Source of the DNA: Tellurirhabdus bombi
Lineage (GTDB): Bacteria; Bacteroidota; Bacteroidia; Cytophagales; Spirosomataceae
Assembly (NCBI RefSeq): GCF_021484805.1
Contig: NZ_CP090557.1
Coordinates: 1,414,501-1,478,500 of the forward strand
Length of the DNA stretch: 64,000 nt
Direction: 5' to 3'
Under the pieces are notes generated by a model. The model saw nothing but the letters and a program-made list of their open reading frames with translations, was not told the DNA's origin and did not search any database. Shown in pieces: positions 62,987 to 64,000 of the stretch. The translations under genes were made by a program, and so were the position numbers. Position 1 is the first letter of the stretch. Each line of letters starts with the position of its first letter.

Positions 62987-63203
62987 ATTTCCTGTCCTGA
63001 AAAAAGGTCAATGTAAAATAAAAAAAGCACAAGTTTTGTGTGGATAACCTGGTGGAAAAGTGAAAGTAGGCTGTGGATAACTTGTTGAATTCTGACAAAC
63101 TCAATGTGGATATCTTTCGTAGAAATGTGGATTTCACTTTTCCACATGCGGATATGTGGGTAAACAAAAGGTTATCCACAAATTATGAGCAAAGAAATCC
63201 ACA

Positions 63204-63285
63204 TGTGGAAAAGTGGATAGGCTTCTATGTGGAAAAGTGGATAAAATACGTTACTTATCAACAATGCTTTGTGGAAAAGTGGATA
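63204..63285. repeat. Three copies of a 16-base direct repeat in the origin region
   Basis: TGTGGAAAAGTGGATA at 63204-63219, 63228-63243 and 63270-63285. Each copy joins a one-mismatch DnaA box (TGTGGAAAA) to a second half-box (AGTGGATA). Copies one and two are 24 bases apart, copies two and three 42 bases apart. Confidence 0.85.
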
Positions 63286-63455
63286 TATAACTGACAGACA
63301 GCACGTTGAATGTGGGTAACTAAATTAATAATGTGGAAAACTTCAAAAAGCTATCCACATTTGCTATTGATGAATGTTTATAAACTAGTTTTTCCACATA
63401 TCCACATTGCATAACCTAGAAATAGTTTATCTTAGAATATAAAAAAACAATAAAT

Positions 63456-64000
63456 ATGAAGAGGCTATTACTGCTGTTAATAAGTTTGACTTGGGTTTGC
63501 TTCTCAGCTTTAGCGCAGGACTCTCAGGAGCTAGCCGATGAGTATTTCAAGAAAGGGGAATATGAAAAGGCACTAGCCGTTTATGGAAAGTTACTTCGGA
63601 ACGGAAATGCAAAAGATGTGCTAGGCCCATATGTGCAAAGTGCCCTACGCTTGAACAAACCAGATGAAGCCGAAAAAACGGTGAAGCGCCTCTTGAAGTC
63701 AGACAGCAAGAATCCCTATGTGCAAATACAGGCGGGTATCCTGGAAGAAAATAAGCACGATTCAGTTAAAGCAGGAGAATACTTTAATAAGGCTATATCG
63801 CTGGCTGCTAACTCGGCAGGCTCTCTTGATGAACTAGCACAAGACTTTGCTAATGGTAGTAAACCCGCATGGGCTATAAAAACGCTCAAGAGAGCACGTG
63901 AGCTTGGCCGGGATCAGAATCTCTATGCAGGGGATTTGGCGCGCTTATACGGAGCTACAGGCAACAAAGAAGCGATGATTGATGAGGTGCTTCGCTGGGG
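63456..64000 (+). CDS. Exported TPR-like protein, 3' end outside window
   Basis: Starts at the ATG at 63456 and runs open to the window end (181 codons visible). It begins with a signal peptide (KRLLLLLISLTWVCFSALAQ), then TPR-like units: SQELADEYFKKGEYEKALAVYGKLLRNG, YVQSALRLNKPDEAEKTVKRLLKSDSKNP, YVQIQAGILEENKHDSVKAGEYFNKAISLA and AWAIKTLKRARELGRDQNLYAGDLARLYGATGNKEAMIDEVL. No catalytic domain is visible yet. The function is unknown, and the protein may be far longer. It lies directly beyond the DnaA-box region. Confidence 0.88.
   Translation, partial: MKRLLLLLISLTWVCFSALAQDSQELADEYFKKGEYEKALAVYGKLLRNGNAKDVLGPYVQSALRLNKPDEAEKTVKRLLKSDSKNPYVQIQAGILEENKHDSVKAGEYFNKAISLAANSAGSLDELAQDFANGSKPAWAIKTLKRARELGRDQNLYAGDLARLYGATGNKEAMIDEVLRW

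Larger units (their letters stand above)
62900..63455. other. Probable replication origin (oriC), DnaA-box cluster
   Basis: Non-coding, 570 bp between genes. Perfect TTATCCACA-type boxes at 63039-63047, 63072-63080 and 63172-63180. One-mismatch boxes at 63105, 63138, 63155, 63204, 63228, 63236, 63255, 63270, 63311, 63332, 63351, 63390 and 63398 (each 9 bases). Another TTATCAACA lies at 62911. The AT-rich stretch 63426-63455 can serve as an unwinding element. Two ORFs that cross the region encode only repeats of the boxes (for example VEKWI) and are not genes. This density does not occur elsewhere in the window as far as I could see, and mnmG and the parS-like site lie close. Confidence 0.82.

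Noticed and set aside
62958-63294. Two overlapping 73-residue ORFs (one on each strand) in the DnaA-box region
   Set aside because: Their sequence is made only of repeated box motifs (such as VEKWI and MDNLL), with no protein-like composition. They are by-products of the repeats.

Overview
The window looks like a chromosomal segment of a Bacteroidota bacterium of the Cytophagales, most like the Spirosoma group. This is inferred from gene content: a type IX secretion (T9SS) cargo with a gliding-type C-terminal domain, a PorP/SprF partner, the gliding lipoprotein GldJ, a SusC-style TonB receptor with a carboxypeptidase-regulatory N-terminus, and DUF4292, DUF4175 and DUF349 proteins. Promoter-like TAnnTTTG boxes, typical of the Bacteroidota sigma factor, lie in front of several genes. 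I support 51 protein genes, two cut by the window edges. I see no tRNA, rRNA, insertion sequence, prophage or CRISPR array; this is mostly core genome.

Layout. 1-13 kb: end of a DMT exporter, an ArsR-type regulator, ruvB, a giant PKD/CHU_C surface protein divergent from a PorP/SprF gene, aspartate kinase, dxs, and two tandem rhomboid proteases downstream of mutL. 13-26 kb: mutL, an RluA-type pseudouridine synthase, panB, an EnvC/M23-DUF4292-TPR cluster, an AlbA_2 protein, crtZ, a DUF2795 protein, cutC, a sodium/solute symporter and purU. 26-41 kb: a GT3-like glycogen synthase with a TTG start, a Rof-like protein, a DUF349 protein, ettA, a class IV aminotransferase, an isoaspartyl peptidase, kdsC, a DUF2520 protein, a processive GT2, lpd, and prfB with its +1 programmed frameshift. 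41-54 kb: a VTT membrane protein, a trans-sulfuration enzyme, a TonB receptor behind a TPP riboswitch, a quinone-detoxification-like three-gene operon behind a perfect palindrome, a barnase/barstar pair, mfd, gldJ and a ComF protein. 54-64 kb: a small unknown gene, a DUF4175 protein, mnmG, a methyltransferase, an Ig-like lipoprotein, a non-coding stretch packed with DnaA boxes, and the start of a TPR gene.

The most notable region is 62.9-63.45 kb. It holds three perfect TTATCCACA-type DnaA boxes, at least twelve one-mismatch boxes, three copies of a 16-base repeat and an AT-rich flank. Together with a parS-like palindrome just upstream of mnmG (58.42 kb), this is probably the chromosomal replication origin. 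The ORFs that can be read through it are artefacts of the repeats.

Other points: a lipoprotein-like barnase with a cytoplasmic barstar; a degenerate endonuclease motif in MutL; TPP-riboswitch control predicting that the TonB receptor imports thiamin or a precursor; and several unusually long, perfectly paired intrinsic terminators. No computation was run. Family calls come from reading motifs.
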